Below, in pieces: positions 43,752-52,865 of a stretch of 64,000 nt of DNA (position 1 is its first letter; each line of letters begins with the position of its first letter). The notes under the pieces are model-generated. The model was not told the origin of the DNA. It worked only from the letters and a program-made list of their open reading frames with translations, and ran no database searches. The translations under genes were made by a program, and so were the position numbers. The stretch is from the NCBI RefSeq assembly GCF_000407505.1, contig NZ_ASWE01000001.1:1113324-1177323 (forward strand), written 5' to 3'. Source of the DNA: Enterococcus phoeniculicola ATCC BAA-412 (GTDB taxonomy: Bacteria > Bacillota > Bacilli > Lactobacillales > Enterococcaceae).

Positions 43752-43948
43752 AAAAAAAGAAAGTACATGGTCCTAGGACCATGTACTTTCAAAAGGGATG
43801 ATCATTTCAGCAAACATATGGGGAATGTCGAAGAAATGATGAAACCGTCCAGAAACAATTCTATTCAGATACCTTTGGGGAATCTATGATTTTGGGGAAA
43901 TCAATAGATAAGTAGCGACTAGAATGTTCTTTTATAGAGACGCATTTC
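43752..43948 (-). ncRNA. Candidate small RNA with three UCCCC loops
   Basis: Read on the minus strand, the segment between a TGTGC-TATACT extended -10 (43955-43965) and a perfect palindrome with seven U has no ORF but clear structure. Hairpin 1 (43884-43907) has an 8-bp stem with one bulge and a UCCCCAA loop. Hairpin 2 (43867-43885) has a weak 4-bp stem with UCCCC. Hairpin 3 (43799-43842) has a 9-of-10 bp lower stem and an ACAU/AUGU upper stem displaying UCCCCAU. C-rich loops of this kind in Gram-positive small RNAs pair with Shine-Dalgarno sites. Length about 190 nt. No named family is recognised. Confidence 0.6.
43759..43790 (-). terminator. 32-bp perfect palindrome, terminator on the minus strand
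   Basis: Two 16-base arms, perfectly self-complementary, centred on CCTAGG. On the minus strand it is followed by seven T; on the plus strand by AAAAGG, so it cannot serve cls, which already has its own terminator. Confidence 0.75.
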
Positions 43949-43954
43949 AAGAAT

Positions 43955-43965
43955 AGTATAGCACA
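43955..43965 (-). promoter_or_regulatory. Extended -10 promoter of the candidate small RNA
   Basis: On the minus strand TGTG-C-TATACT (TRTG extended -10). The -35 region is poor. TTGACG at 43991-43996 is too far away to pair with it. Confidence 0.5.
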
Positions 43966-44109
43966 TACAAAACTTTCGAGATAGTATTTCCGTCAAAAAA
44001 AGCAACAAATTTTATATTTATTTGTTATTCATAATTGACTATTGATTTTCAATCTGTAAATATAATGGTAAACTATACTTGTTTTTATCTTTCTCAAAGG
44101 AGTTTATTC

Positions 44110-44967
44110 ATGAAAAAAAATCGAATCATTTTTGCTTTGTTTGGATCACTGCTTTTATTATCAGGATGTGCCAAGTGGATTGACCGAGGAGAATCTGTCA
44201 CTGCCGTGGGCTCTTCTGCCTTACAGCCCTTGGTAGAAACCGTCGCAGAGGACTTTCAAACAAATAATCCTGGAAAATTTATTAATGTACAGGGTGGAGG
44301 AAGTGGAACTGGACTTAGCCAAGTGCAGTCAGGAGCAGTTGAAATAGGAAACTCAGATTTATTTGCCGAAGAAAAAAATGGGATTGATGCAGATAAGCTC
44401 GTCGATCACAAAGTAGCAGTTGTTGGAATTGCCCCAATAGTAAATAAAAATATCGGCATCAAGAACATCTCTTTGGATGACTTGAGAAAAGTATTCTTAG
44501 GTGAGGTAACGAACTGGAAAGAGCTTGGAGGGGCAGATCAAGCAATCGTTATATTGAATCGTGCAGCAGGAAGCGGAACACGCAGCACCTTTGAAAAATG
44601 GGTGCTTGACGGAGAAACAGCGATTAAATCCCAAGAGCAAGATTCTAGTGGGATGGTCCGACAAATCGTTGCAGATACCCCGGGAGCCATCAGTTACACA
44701 GCTTTTTCATATATCAACGAGGATGTAGCCACTCTGACAGTTGATAATATTGCACCCACTGATGAGAATGTGACAACGAATGCTTGGAAGATTTGGGCAT
44801 ATGAGCATATGTACACCAAAGGAGAACCCGCTGACTTAACAAAAGAATTCTTAGACTATATTCTTTCAGAGGATATTCAAGAAAAAATAGTTGGAGAATT
44901 AGGTTATATCCCTGTTTCAAAAATGCAAGTAGAGCGTGATTGGCAAGGAAAGCTAGTTGAAAAATAA
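44110..44967 (+). CDS. pstS: Phosphate ABC transporter binding lipoprotein PstS
   Basis: 285 residues. Lipobox LLLLSGC with Cys at residue 20. Phosphate-contact segments are AVGSSALQPLVE, GGGSGTGLSQV and NRAAGSGTRSTFEKWV. It captures phosphate outside the cell for PstCA. AAAGGAG precedes the ATG at 44110; longer in-frame starts would lose the signal peptide. First gene of pstSCABB-phoU. Confidence 0.95.
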   Translation: MKKNRIIFALFGSLLLLSGCAKWIDRGESVTAVGSSALQPLVETVAEDFQTNNPGKFINVQGGGSGTGLSQVQSGAVEIGNSDLFAEEKNGIDADKLVDHKVAVVGIAPIVNKNIGIKNISLDDLRKVFLGEVTNWKELGGADQAIVILNRAAGSGTRSTFEKWVLDGETAIKSQEQDSSGMVRQIVADTPGAISYTAFSYINEDVATLTVDNIAPTDENVTTNAWKIWAYEHMYTKGEPADLTKEFLDYILSEDIQEKIVGELGYIPVSKMQVERDWQGKLVEK

Positions 44968-44970
44968 ATC

Positions 44971-45018
44971 TTTACACAAAATTTACAAACTACACAAAAC
45001 CTTTACATGAAGTTAAAA
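44971..45018 (+). promoter_or_regulatory. Pho-box-like repeats upstream of pstC
   Basis: TTTACA at 44971-44976 and 44982-44987 (11 bases apart), then TTTACA at 45002-45007 and TTAAAA at 45013-45018 (again 11 apart). The 11-base period of TTWACA-like hexamers is the PhoP-box pattern of Gram-positive bacteria. Located in the 130-base pstS-pstC gap. Confidence 0.6.
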
Positions 45019-45097
45019 CCAAATTGATGTTCTAACAGTAAACTAAGTAACGTATGCAACTATATCTCATAGTTGAACGTTTAGAGGGGGAACTAGC

Positions 45098-46018
45098 TTG
45101 GAAGATGTAAAAAAAGTGTTATTAACCAAATCAAAACGAGCTCGTATGGAGCAAAGAGGAAAACTCATAAGTTTTCTCTGTATTGCCTTAATTGTATTAG
45201 TCGTTATTTCAATCTTTTTCTTTGTTGCTAGTAAAGGATTAGCAACATTTTTCGTTGATAAAATCAATGTTTTTGATTTTTTATTCGGTTCAGACTGGAA
45301 TCCTAGTCAGCTGGGTCCAGATGGAAAACCAATGGTTGGTGCTTTACCTATGATTGCAGGTTCATTTATTGTAACCTTCTTATCTGCTATTGTTGCAACA
45401 CCTTTTGCCATTGGGGCAGCCGTCTTTATGACAGAAATATCGCCAAAAAATGGAACAAAGATTCTACAGCCAGTCATTGAACTGCTTGTGGGCATTCCAT
45501 CAGTCGTTTATGGATTTATTGGTTTATCTGTTATCGTTCCTGCTGTTCGCTCATTTTTTGGCGGAACAGGCTTTGGTATTTTAGCAGGAACATTTGTCCT
45601 GTTTATTATGATTTTACCTACAGTCACAACCATGACAGTAGATGCATTAAAATCTGTACCTAGATATTATCGAGAAGCTTCTTTAGCTTTAGGAGCTACT
45701 CGCTGGCAAACAATTTATAAAGTTGTTTTGCGTGCAGCTGTTCCGGGAATTTTAACTGCGGTAGTCTTTGGTATGGCACGAGCATTTGGTGAAGCACTTG
45801 CCATTCAGATGGTTATCGGGAATGCAGCACTCATGCCTTCTAGTTTAACAACGCCTGCATCTACCCTGACTTCTATATTAACAATGGGGATTGGAAATAC
45901 GATTATGGGAACCGTTGAAAACAACGTTCTATGGTCACTTGCACTTATCTTATTGTTAATGTCACTCTTCTTCAACATTGTGATTCGAATGATTGGTAAG
46001 AAAGGGGCGCTTAAATAA
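45098..46018 (+). CDS. pstC: Phosphate ABC transporter permease PstC
   Basis: 306 residues with six membrane segments and the binding-protein-dependent transport signature EASLALGATRWQTIYKVVLRAAVPGI. The start is TTG at 45098, with AGAGGGGG 7-8 bases upstream; no ATG or GTG fits. It overlaps pstA by one base. Confidence 0.94.
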   Translation: MEDVKKVLLTKSKRARMEQRGKLISFLCIALIVLVVISIFFFVASKGLATFFVDKINVFDFLFGSDWNPSQLGPDGKPMVGALPMIAGSFIVTFLSAIVATPFAIGAAVFMTEISPKNGTKILQPVIELLVGIPSVVYGFIGLSVIVPAVRSFFGGTGFGILAGTFVLFIMILPTVTTMTVDALKSVPRYYREASLALGATRWQTIYKVVLRAAVPGILTAVVFGMARAFGEALAIQMVIGNAALMPSSLTTPASTLTSILTMGIGNTIMGTVENNVLWSLALILLLMSLFFNIVIRMIGKKGALK

Positions 46019-46902
46019 TGGATGCAAAACGGTCAGACAAAATTGCTACTGGTGTACTCTATGCGGTATCAGGTATTATCGTATTAATTTTAGCCGCCTT
46101 GTTGCTGTATATATTAGTTCGCGGAGTTCCGCACATTTCCTGGTCTTTCTTGACAGAGCCCTCTAAAGCTTACCAAGTAGGCGGAGGAATTGGGATACAA
46201 TTATTTAATTCCTTGTATCTGCTCTTAATTACGATGATTATCAGCTTCCCTATTTCTTTAGGCGCAGGAATTTATCTTTCTGAATATGCACCAAAAAATT
46301 GGGTGACAGATATTATTCGTACGTCAATTGAAATCCTAAGTTCGCTACCTTCTGTAGTTGTCGGACTGTTTGGTTTCTTAATCTTTGTTATTCAGTTTCA
46401 ATATGGTTTTTCAATTATTTCGGGTGCACTTGCGTTGACACTCTTTAACTTGCCGCTTCTTACTAGAAACGTGGAAGAATCTTTACAAGCCGTTCATTAT
46501 ACACAACGTGAAGCAGGATTGGCTCTTGGATTATCTCGTTGGGAAACCGTGACAAAAGTAGTGGTTCCAGAAGCCTTACCTGGGATTTTGACAGGAGTCA
46601 TCTTAAGTTCGGGTAGAATTTTCGGTGAAGCAGCTGCATTAATTTACACGGCAGGTCAAAGTGCTCCTGCATTAGATTTTACAAATTGGAATCCGTTAAG
46701 TGTATCTAGTCCAATCAGTATTTTCCGACAGGCTGAAACCCTAGCTGTTCATATTTGGAAAATCAATACAGAAGGAACAATGCCAGATGGTGCTGCGGTA
46801 TCAGCGGGAGCTTCAGCCGTTTTAATTATCGCTGTTCTGCTTTTCAACTTTGGCGCACGTGCCATTGGGAAACGTCTGCACAAAAAGATGACCTCAGCTT
46901 AA
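46018..46902 (+). CDS. pstA: Phosphate ABC transporter permease PstA
   Basis: 294 residues, six membrane segments, with EAGLALGLSRWETVTKVVVPEALPGI as the ABC-contact loop. Forms the channel with PstC. Confidence 0.94.
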   Translation: MDAKRSDKIATGVLYAVSGIIVLILAALLLYILVRGVPHISWSFLTEPSKAYQVGGGIGIQLFNSLYLLLITMIISFPISLGAGIYLSEYAPKNWVTDIIRTSIEILSSLPSVVVGLFGFLIFVIQFQYGFSIISGALALTLFNLPLLTRNVEESLQAVHYTQREAGLALGLSRWETVTKVVVPEALPGILTGVILSSGRIFGEAAALIYTAGQSAPALDFTNWNPLSVSSPISIFRQAETLAVHIWKINTEGTMPDGAAVSAGASAVLIIAVLLFNFGARAIGKRLHKKMTSA

Positions 46903-46914
46903 GGAGACGATCGT

Positions 46915-47721
46915 ATGAAAGAATATGACTTAAATGATACAAATATCATTTCAATACCTGACAAACAAAATATTGCGCTTTACACAAATGACTTACATGT
47001 GTGGTATGGCGATAATGAAGCGATAAAAGGTGTGGGAATGGAATTTGAAAAAAATAAAATTACTTCCCTTATCGGTCCTTCTGGCTGTGGAAAATCTACG
47101 TATCTTCGCTCACTAAACCGAATGAATGACGGAATTGCCAACACGAAGGTAACTGGGGAAATCATGTATAAAGACGTAAATATCAACTCAAAAGAAGTGG
47201 ATGTTTACGAAATGAGAAAGCGTGTGGGCATGGTTTTTCAGCGTCCCAATCCATTTAGTAAATCTATTTATGAAAATATTACGTTTGCTCTGAAGCAACA
47301 TGGAGAAAAAAATAAAAAGAAACTCGATGAATTAGTTGAGACCAGTTTAAAACAAGCCGCTCTTTGGGATCAGGTAAAAGATTCACTAGACAAAAGCGCA
47401 CTTGCTTTATCCGGTGGACAACAGCAACGATTATGTATTGCTCGTGCAATTGCAATGAAGCCTGATATTTTACTTTTAGATGAGCCGGCAAGTGCTTTAG
47501 ACCCAATCTCTACAGGGACCGTTGAAGAAACGCTCGTAAACTTAAAAGAAGATTATACAATCATTATCGTTACTCATAATATGCAACAGGCGGCTCGTAT
47601 TAGTGATTACACTGCATTCTTCTATTTAGGGAAAGTCATAGAGTACGATGAGACCCGAAAAATCTTTACTCGTCCGAAAGTTCAAGCTACCGAAGATTAT
47701 GTTTCTGGACATTTTGGATAA
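46915..47721 (+). CDS. pstB: Phosphate ABC transporter ATPase PstB (first copy)
   Basis: 268 residues. Walker [20 protein letters not shown], signature [14 protein letters not shown], Walker [14 protein letters not shown], switch His in VTHNMQQA. It has an N-terminal extension of about 20 residues absent from the second copy. Two pstB genes in a row is the usual Lactobacillales arrangement. Confidence 0.95.
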   Translation: MKEYDLNDTNIISIPDKQNIALYTNDLHVWYGDNEAIKGVGMEFEKNKITSLIGPSGCGKSTYLRSLNRMNDGIANTKVTGEIMYKDVNINSKEVDVYEMRKRVGMVFQRPNPFSKSIYENITFALKQHGEKNKKKLDELVETSLKQAALWDQVKDSLDKSALALSGGQQQRLCIARAIAMKPDILLLDEPASALDPISTGTVEETLVNLKEDYTIIIVTHNMQQAARISDYTAFFYLGKVIEYDETRKIFTRPKVQATEDYVSGHFG

Positions 47722-47766
47722 GCTTTTGCTTTGAGAACACAGGAATGCTAAAATGGAGGTTCACAG

Positions 47767-48525
47767 ATGACAAACGAAATCATCGTATCAAAAGACTTAC
47801 ACCTGTATTATGGAAAGAAAGAAGCGCTTAAGGGAATTGATATGAGCATTGAAAAAGGGCAAATCACTGCAATGATTGGTCCTTCTGGTTGTGGAAAATC
47901 TACGTATCTTCGCTCATTAAATCGAATGAACGATCTGATTCCTGGTGTGACAATCACAGGAAGCGTAATGTACAAAGGAAAAGATATCTACAGTCCTAAA
48001 ACAGATACTGTAGAGCTTCGAAAAGAAATCGGCATGGTGTTTCAGCAACCAAATCCATTCCCATTTTCGATTTATGAGAATGTCATTTATGGTCTGAAAT
48101 TAAAAGGTGAAAAAGATAAACAAACGCTCGATCAAGTCGTGGAGGAAAGCCTAAAAGCTGCTTCTGTTTGGGATGATGTGAAGGATAAACTCCACAAAAG
48201 CGCACTTTCCCTATCTGGCGGACAGCAACAACGAGTGTGTATTGCACGTGTATTAGCTGTGAATCCAGAAATCATTTTACTTGATGAGCCTACGAGCGCC
48301 CTAGATCCAATTTCTACAGGAAAAATAGAAAGTATGCTGCTTGAGCTGCGAGAACGCTACACTATGATTATGGTGACGCATAATATGTCTCAAGCCTCTC
48401 GTATTTCTGACAAAACTGCCTTTTTCCTTGACGGCCATTTAATTGAATTCAATGATACAAAGAAAATCTTTTTACAACCAGAGAAAAAAGAAACAGAAGA
48501 TTATATTTCTGGTAAATTCGGATAG
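47767..48525 (+). CDS. pstB: Phosphate ABC transporter ATPase PstB (second copy)
   Basis: 252 residues, a paralogue of the preceding gene: Walker [20 protein letters not shown] is identical, signature [14 protein letters not shown], Walker [20 protein letters not shown] precedes the ATG. Confidence 0.95.
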   Translation: MTNEIIVSKDLHLYYGKKEALKGIDMSIEKGQITAMIGPSGCGKSTYLRSLNRMNDLIPGVTITGSVMYKGKDIYSPKTDTVELRKEIGMVFQQPNPFPFSIYENVIYGLKLKGEKDKQTLDQVVEESLKAASVWDDVKDKLHKSALSLSGGQQQRVCIARVLAVNPEIILLDEPTSALDPISTGKIESMLLELRERYTMIMVTHNMSQASRISDKTAFFLDGHLIEFNDTKKIFLQPEKKETEDYISGKFG

Positions 48526-48535
48526 GAGGGAAACG

Positions 48536-49207
48536 ATGTTACGTACACAATTTGAAGAAGAACTTTTAAACCTTCATAATCAATTTTATGAGATGGGTAT
48601 GATGGTCAGCAGTGCCGTTCATAAGTCTGTTCGTTCTTACATTAAACACGATAAGACATTAGCAAAAGAAGTGATTGATAACGATGTAGCAATCAATGAT
48701 ATGGAAGTACGTCTAGAAAAAAAGAGTTTTGAGATGATTGCCTTACAACAACCCGTAACAACAGATTTACGAATGATTATTACGGTCATGAAAGCAAGTT
48801 CTGACTTAGAAAGAATGGCTGACCATGCAGTTTCTATTGCAAAATCAACGATTCGTGTCAAAGGGGAAACCCGCATACCAGAAATTGAAAAAGAAATTTC
48901 TGATATGTCTGATTATGTAAAAAAAATGGTTGATAATGTTTTGGTTGCCTATGTAAAAACCGATGAAAAAGATGCTCGTACAATTGCAAATATGGATCAG
49001 CGAGTCAATGAATACTTTAATCAAATTTATAACAGCTCTATCAAAAATATGGAAAACCATCCTGAAACGGTTGTCAGTGGAACAGATTATCTCCACGTAG
49101 CAACCTACTTGGAACGTATTGCTGATTATGTAACAAATATCTGTGAGTGGATTGTTTACTTGGCAACTGGAAAAATTACTGAGTTAAACACAAACCATGA
49201 TGAATAA
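48536..49207 (+). CDS. phoU: Phosphate transport system regulator PhoU
   Basis: 223 residues, two three-helix PhoU repeats with metal-binding segments (EVIDNDVAINDMEVRLEKK and DLERMADHAVSIAKS; TYLERIADYVTNICEW). It restrains phosphate uptake and Pho signalling. AGGAGGG precedes the ATG at 48536. Last gene of the pst operon. Confidence 0.95.
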   Translation: MLRTQFEEELLNLHNQFYEMGMMVSSAVHKSVRSYIKHDKTLAKEVIDNDVAINDMEVRLEKKSFEMIALQQPVTTDLRMIITVMKASSDLERMADHAVSIAKSTIRVKGETRIPEIEKEISDMSDYVKKMVDNVLVAYVKTDEKDARTIANMDQRVNEYFNQIYNSSIKNMENHPETVVSGTDYLHVATYLERIADYVTNICEWIVYLATGKITELNTNHDE

Positions 49208-49222
49208 TCTATTTATATAGGT

Positions 49223-49272
49223 AAAGACTTGTTTTGGCAGATATTTTGTTTGCTAAAACAAGTCTTTTTTCT
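49223..49272 (+). terminator. Terminator of the pst operon
   Basis: AAAGACTTGTTTTGGCA at 49223-49239 pairs with TGCTAAAACAAGTCTTT at 49251-49267 (one G-U), followed by a T run. Confidence 0.9.
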
Positions 49273-49313
49273 AAAAAAAGAAATCTTCAACCTGAGATAG
49301 AGAAAAAGTTACA

Positions 49314-49353
49314 ACTAAAGTCCTATGACATTCTTCTCAAAAAAAGGCATAAT
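49314..49353 (+). promoter_or_regulatory. liaX promoter with candidate LiaR site
   Basis: ATGACA at 49325-49330, 17-bp spacer, CATAAT at 49348-49353. The short palindrome ACTAAAGT (49314-49321) lies directly upstream of the -35; it fits the ACT-n-AGT pattern reported for VraR/LiaR-type regulators, but it is short. Confidence 0.5.
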
Positions 49354-49405
49354 AAGCATGTAAGGAAAACCTTGCAAAATAAATTTGCTCAAGGAGGCAA
49401 TTTCC

Positions 49406-51013
49406 ATGAAAGAAAGAGAACGTATTTTAGACTTAGTAAAAAAAGGTGTGCTCTCCACTGAGGAAGCATTGGATTTACTTGAAAGTATGGCAACTGCAAA
49501 AGACGAAAAACATATTGAACAGGCGGCGGACAAGGTGTCTTCCACAAATAAAGACCTGACAGACAAAGAAAAGCATTCTTCAGAAGAAGAAAATGATCAG
49601 GTTAGCGACCTGATTGATGCATTAGAAAATGGTCAAGAAGTAGAAGAGCCAACTCCAAATTTTAAAGATAAAGAAAATGAAGATAAAGAAAACCTTGAAA
49701 AAATTCTTGATGATTTAGCAACTGAAGCAAACAAAACATCCGTTGAGCTAGATGAAGTAAACGCAGAGATTCAAGGTGTTCGCACAGAAATTAAAGAAAC
49801 ACAAGAACAACTAATGCAATTGGATACCAAGGAAGAATTAGGAAACTTGACAGAGGAAGAGCTTTCTTCAAGAAGTGCACTACAAGAAGAACTTACTGGT
49901 TTAGAAGATTCTTTGGATGGGCTACTAGAAGAAAAATTAACTCTAGAAGCTGAACTTAAAAATATTCGCAAAAATCAATGGTCTGAAACAAAAGAATCTA
50001 TTGGTTCAAAATTTGATATTCCAGATGATTGGAAAGATCAAGCAACTGACACGATTAATCAAGTTGGCGAAAAAATGGCAGAAGCAGGTTCACAATTAGG
50101 AAAATTCTTAAAACAGACTTTCCAAACCGTTTCTGAGTCAGTAAATGACAATATGGAATGGAAAGATGTCAGCTTGCGGGTTCCAGGGATTGCTACCACA
50201 AAATTTGACCATGAATTTTATTATGAAGCACCTCAAGCAAGCATTCTAGACGTAAAAGTTGCGAATGGGAATGTCCAATTCAAAACATGGGAGAAAGAAG
50301 ATGTGAAAGTCGAAGCAAAAATCCGTCTTTATGGAAAAATGGATGCTGAGACACCATTTGCAGCATTTGAGCAACGAAGCCAAATTGAAGTAGATGATGA
50401 CCGTATTTCATTCCAAATCCCAAATAAACGGATTCGTGCAGACCTTGTGTTCTACTTGCCAGCTCGCACCTATGACCATGTATCTATCAAGCTTTTAAAC
50501 GGAAATATCACGATTGAAGTGCTTGATGCCAAAGATATTTACACAAAATCAACGAATGGAAATATTCTATTTAATCAAGTGAAAGCTACTATGCTTGAAA
50601 TTGAAGGAGTGAACGGGAATATTGATGTTCGTTCAAGTGAAGTGCTTGACTCTATCATTGAAACAGTCAATGGGAATGTAACTATTGAAGATGCGCCACA
50701 AAACTTAGCAGTATCATTGGTAAATGGAGATGTTCGCGTAACAGCTAAAAATCTTGATTTACACAAAATTGAAGCTAGCTCAGTGAATGGAAATGTCAAA
50801 GTAGCTTTGCCGCTTGAACTAGGTGTAGATGGTTACGCAAAGACAAGTCTTGGTCGAATCAATAGTCGAATGACCGAATATGAAGTGGTTCGTGAAAAGA
50901 AAGAACGCACAAATCAAATGCTTCAATTCCGCCGTGTCTCTGATGAAGCAATGGCACAAGTAAGTTTATCTACGACAACTGGAAGTATCTACTTAAAAGA
51001 TACTGATAAATAA
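49406..51013 (+). CDS. liaX: LiaX, surface sensor of membrane stress
   Basis: 535 residues. N-terminal SHOCT-like region (MKERERILDLVKKGVLSTEEALDLLESM), a Glu/Lys-rich coiled coil (about 95-200), an amphipathic segment near 200-250, and a C-terminal DUF4097 beta-helix (about 265-535) with repeated GN motifs (LNGNITIEV, TNGNILF, VNGNIDV, VNGNVTI). In E. faecalis LiaX controls the envelope response and daptomycin tolerance, with its C-terminal domain inhibiting the system. AAGGAGG precedes the ATG. Here it is full length, with no sign of the C-terminal truncations seen in resistant strains. Confidence 0.9.
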   Translation: MKERERILDLVKKGVLSTEEALDLLESMATAKDEKHIEQAADKVSSTNKDLTDKEKHSSEEENDQVSDLIDALENGQEVEEPTPNFKDKENEDKENLEKILDDLATEANKTSVELDEVNAEIQGVRTEIKETQEQLMQLDTKEELGNLTEEELSSRSALQEELTGLEDSLDGLLEEKLTLEAELKNIRKNQWSETKESIGSKFDIPDDWKDQATDTINQVGEKMAEAGSQLGKFLKQTFQTVSESVNDNMEWKDVSLRVPGIATTKFDHEFYYEAPQASILDVKVANGNVQFKTWEKEDVKVEAKIRLYGKMDAETPFAAFEQRSQIEVDDDRISFQIPNKRIRADLVFYLPARTYDHVSIKLLNGNITIEVLDAKDIYTKSTNGNILFNQVKATMLEIEGVNGNIDVRSSEVLDSIIETVNGNVTIEDAPQNLAVSLVNGDVRVTAKNLDLHKIEASSVNGNVKVALPLELGVDGYAKTSLGRINSRMTEYEVVREKKERTNQMLQFRRVSDEAMAQVSLSTTTGSIYLKDTDK

Positions 51014-51134
51014 GTTTCTGAACAGAGGTGGGTGCAGAAACGATTTCTGTACCCATCGTTATTGGAAAATAAGAAGAAAAAGTTCTATAATATAGACTCT
51101 AGTGAAAAATTTGAAGGGATAGAGGTGAATAACA

Positions 51135-51443
51135 TTGAAAAAGAAATTAACAAAATCAAATAGGAATGTTGTCCTAACAGGTACATTAGCAGGTATTGCC
51201 GAATATCTTGGCATTGATCCAACAATTATCCGTGTTATCTATGTTGCATTGAGTATGTTCTTAATCGGGAGTCCCATAATTTTATATATTATCATGGCGT
51301 TAATCATCCCTTCAGGTCGTAAGCAAGCTCAAAGCTATGGACACGAAAATCCTTATTACCAAAGCAACAACTATCGAGATACAACAAATGCACCTCGAAA
51401 ACAAGCAGATAAAATTGATGAGGACGACTGGAGTGATTTCTAA
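51135..51443 (+). CDS. liaY: LiaY, PspC-domain membrane protein
   Basis: 102 residues. A PspC domain (VVLTGTLAGIAEYLGIDPTIIRVIYVALSMF) with a membrane helix, then an acidic, Asn/Tyr-rich cytoplasmic tail ending DEDDWSDF. The start is TTG at 51135, with AGAGGTG 7 bases upstream. Partner of LiaX in the Lia envelope stress response. Its stop overlaps liaZ. Confidence 0.88.
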   Translation: MKKKLTKSNRNVVLTGTLAGIAEYLGIDPTIIRVIYVALSMFLIGSPIILYIIMALIIPSGRKQAQSYGHENPYYQSNNYRDTTNAPRKQADKIDEDDWSDF

Positions 51444-51799
51444 TGACTTATTTCCAACGACTGGTTGTAAACACGTTGACATTTATCTCATTAGCAGTCT
51501 TATTTCCTAACATGATTCACGTAGAAGGAATTCCAACAGCGATTATTGCAAGCTTTGTACTTTCCCTACTGAACATGTTGGTAAAACCGGTTTTAACCAT
51601 CTTATCTTTACCTTTTACATTGTTAACATTCGGATTATTTAGCTTTGTCGTCAATGCGATTATCTTAAAGCTAACCTCGTTTTTTGTCGGTGTGGAACAG
51701 TTTGGGTTTTCTTCCTTTGGAGCGGCCATTCTTGTTGCAGTCATCATGACTTTGGTAAATACCATCGTCAGTGAGCACACCATGTCAAAATATCAATGA
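51443..51799 (+). CDS. liaZ: LiaZ, YvlD-type membrane protein
   Basis: 118 residues with four hydrophobic segments, of the family often labelled phage holin family or YvlD (SLLNMLVKPVLTILSLPFTLLTFGLF). It is not a phage gene; the operon position after liaXY identifies it. Confidence 0.87.
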   Translation: MTYFQRLVVNTLTFISLAVLFPNMIHVEGIPTAIIASFVLSLLNMLVKPVLTILSLPFTLLTFGLFSFVVNAIILKLTSFFVGVEQFGFSSFGAAILVAVIMTLVNTIVSEHTMSKYQ

Positions 51800-51807
51800 T
51801 GTATTAA

Positions 51808-51853
51808 TAACCTGAGCTTGGATTTTTCCTAAATCCAGCTCAGGTTATTTCTT
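51808..51853 (+). terminator. Terminator of liaXYZ
   Basis: ATAACCTGAGCTTGGATTT pairs with AAATCCAGCTCAGGTTAT (one bulged base), followed by TTCTTT. Confidence 0.85.
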
Positions 51854-51918
51854 TCTAGTAACTTGTTCGTGATAATGATAAAATAAAACAGGAATACTAT
51901 AAGAAATGAGGTACTGTG

Positions 51919-52854
51919 ATGACAGAGATTGTCAAAGTTAGTCAGCTAGTTGATAAGCTATCCCTTGAAGTTGTAACGGGGAGTGCAGCTAGCTTAGATC
52001 GTGATATTGTAACCGGTGATATTTCTCGACCTGGTTTAGAGTTAACTGGTTATTTTAATTATTATTCTCATGACCGTTTGCAATTGTTTGGAAGTAAAGA
52101 AACTTCCTTTGCAGAACGGATGACTCCTGAAGAACGGTTAATGGTTATGAGACGGATGTGTAGTCCAGATACGCCTGCCTTCATTATTTCTAGAGGTTTG
52201 GCTGCTACTAAGGAAATGATTCAAGCAGCTGAGGAACATGATATTGCCGTTCTTCGATCACCAATCTCTACTTCACGTTTGTTAGGAGAGATTTCAAGCT
52301 ATCTAGATGGGCGTCTAGCACCTCGCACAAGTGTTCATGGTGTTTTAGTCGATGTTTATGGTCTAGGCGTTCTTATCCAAGGAGACAGCGGTATAGGGAA
52401 AAGTGAAACCGCTTTGGAACTAATTAAACGAGGACACCGCTTAATTGCTGATGATCGTGTAGACGTATACCAGCAAGATGAGTTGACAGTAGTAGGAGAG
52501 CCTCCGAAAATTTTGCAGCATCTGATCGAAATTCGCGGAATTGGTATTATTGACGTGATGAATTTATTTGGCGCGAGTGCTGTACGTGGTTCTACTCAGG
52601 TTCAGCTAACTGTCTATTTAGAGTCTTGGGAAAAAGACAAAAAATATGACCGCTTAGGCTCTGATGATACCACTGTAGAAATTGCAGAAGTACAGGTGCC
52701 TCAAATAAAGATTCCAGTAAAAACAGGACGAAACGTAGCGATTATCATTGAAGTTGCTGCGATGAATTTCCGTGCCAAAACGATGGGCTATGATGCAACA
52801 AAAACATTTGAAGAACGACTAACGAAACTAATTGAAGAAAATTCAGGAAATTAA
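51919..52854 (+). CDS. hprK: HPr kinase/phosphorylase
   Basis: Phosphorylates HPr on Ser46 to trigger CcpA-dependent catabolite control. 311 residues. Walker [10 protein letters not shown] near residue 156, HPrK signature [15 protein letters not shown], and the C-terminal helix ending [17 protein letters not shown] at 51919 is preferred to GTG at 51916 because of GAGG spacing. Followed by lgt after 11 bases. Confidence 0.96.
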   Translation: MTEIVKVSQLVDKLSLEVVTGSAASLDRDIVTGDISRPGLELTGYFNYYSHDRLQLFGSKETSFAERMTPEERLMVMRRMCSPDTPAFIISRGLAATKEMIQAAEEHDIAVLRSPISTSRLLGEISSYLDGRLAPRTSVHGVLVDVYGLGVLIQGDSGIGKSETALELIKRGHRLIADDRVDVYQQDELTVVGEPPKILQHLIEIRGIGIIDVMNLFGASAVRGSTQVQLTVYLESWEKDKKYDRLGSDDTTVEIAEVQVPQIKIPVKTGRNVAIIIEVAAMNFRAKTMGYDATKTFEERLTKLIEENSGN

Positions 52855-52865
52855 GGAGTTTTAGT

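Noticed and set aside
43991-43996. TTGACG on the minus strand as the -35 of the candidate sRNA
   Set aside because: It is 30 bases from the TATACT hexamer, too far for a sigma-A promoter; the extended -10 is the better explanation.
51443-51799. Holin annotation suggesting phage remnants
   Set aside because: The protein is the YvlD/LiaZ type in a liaXYZ operon; no other phage gene is near.
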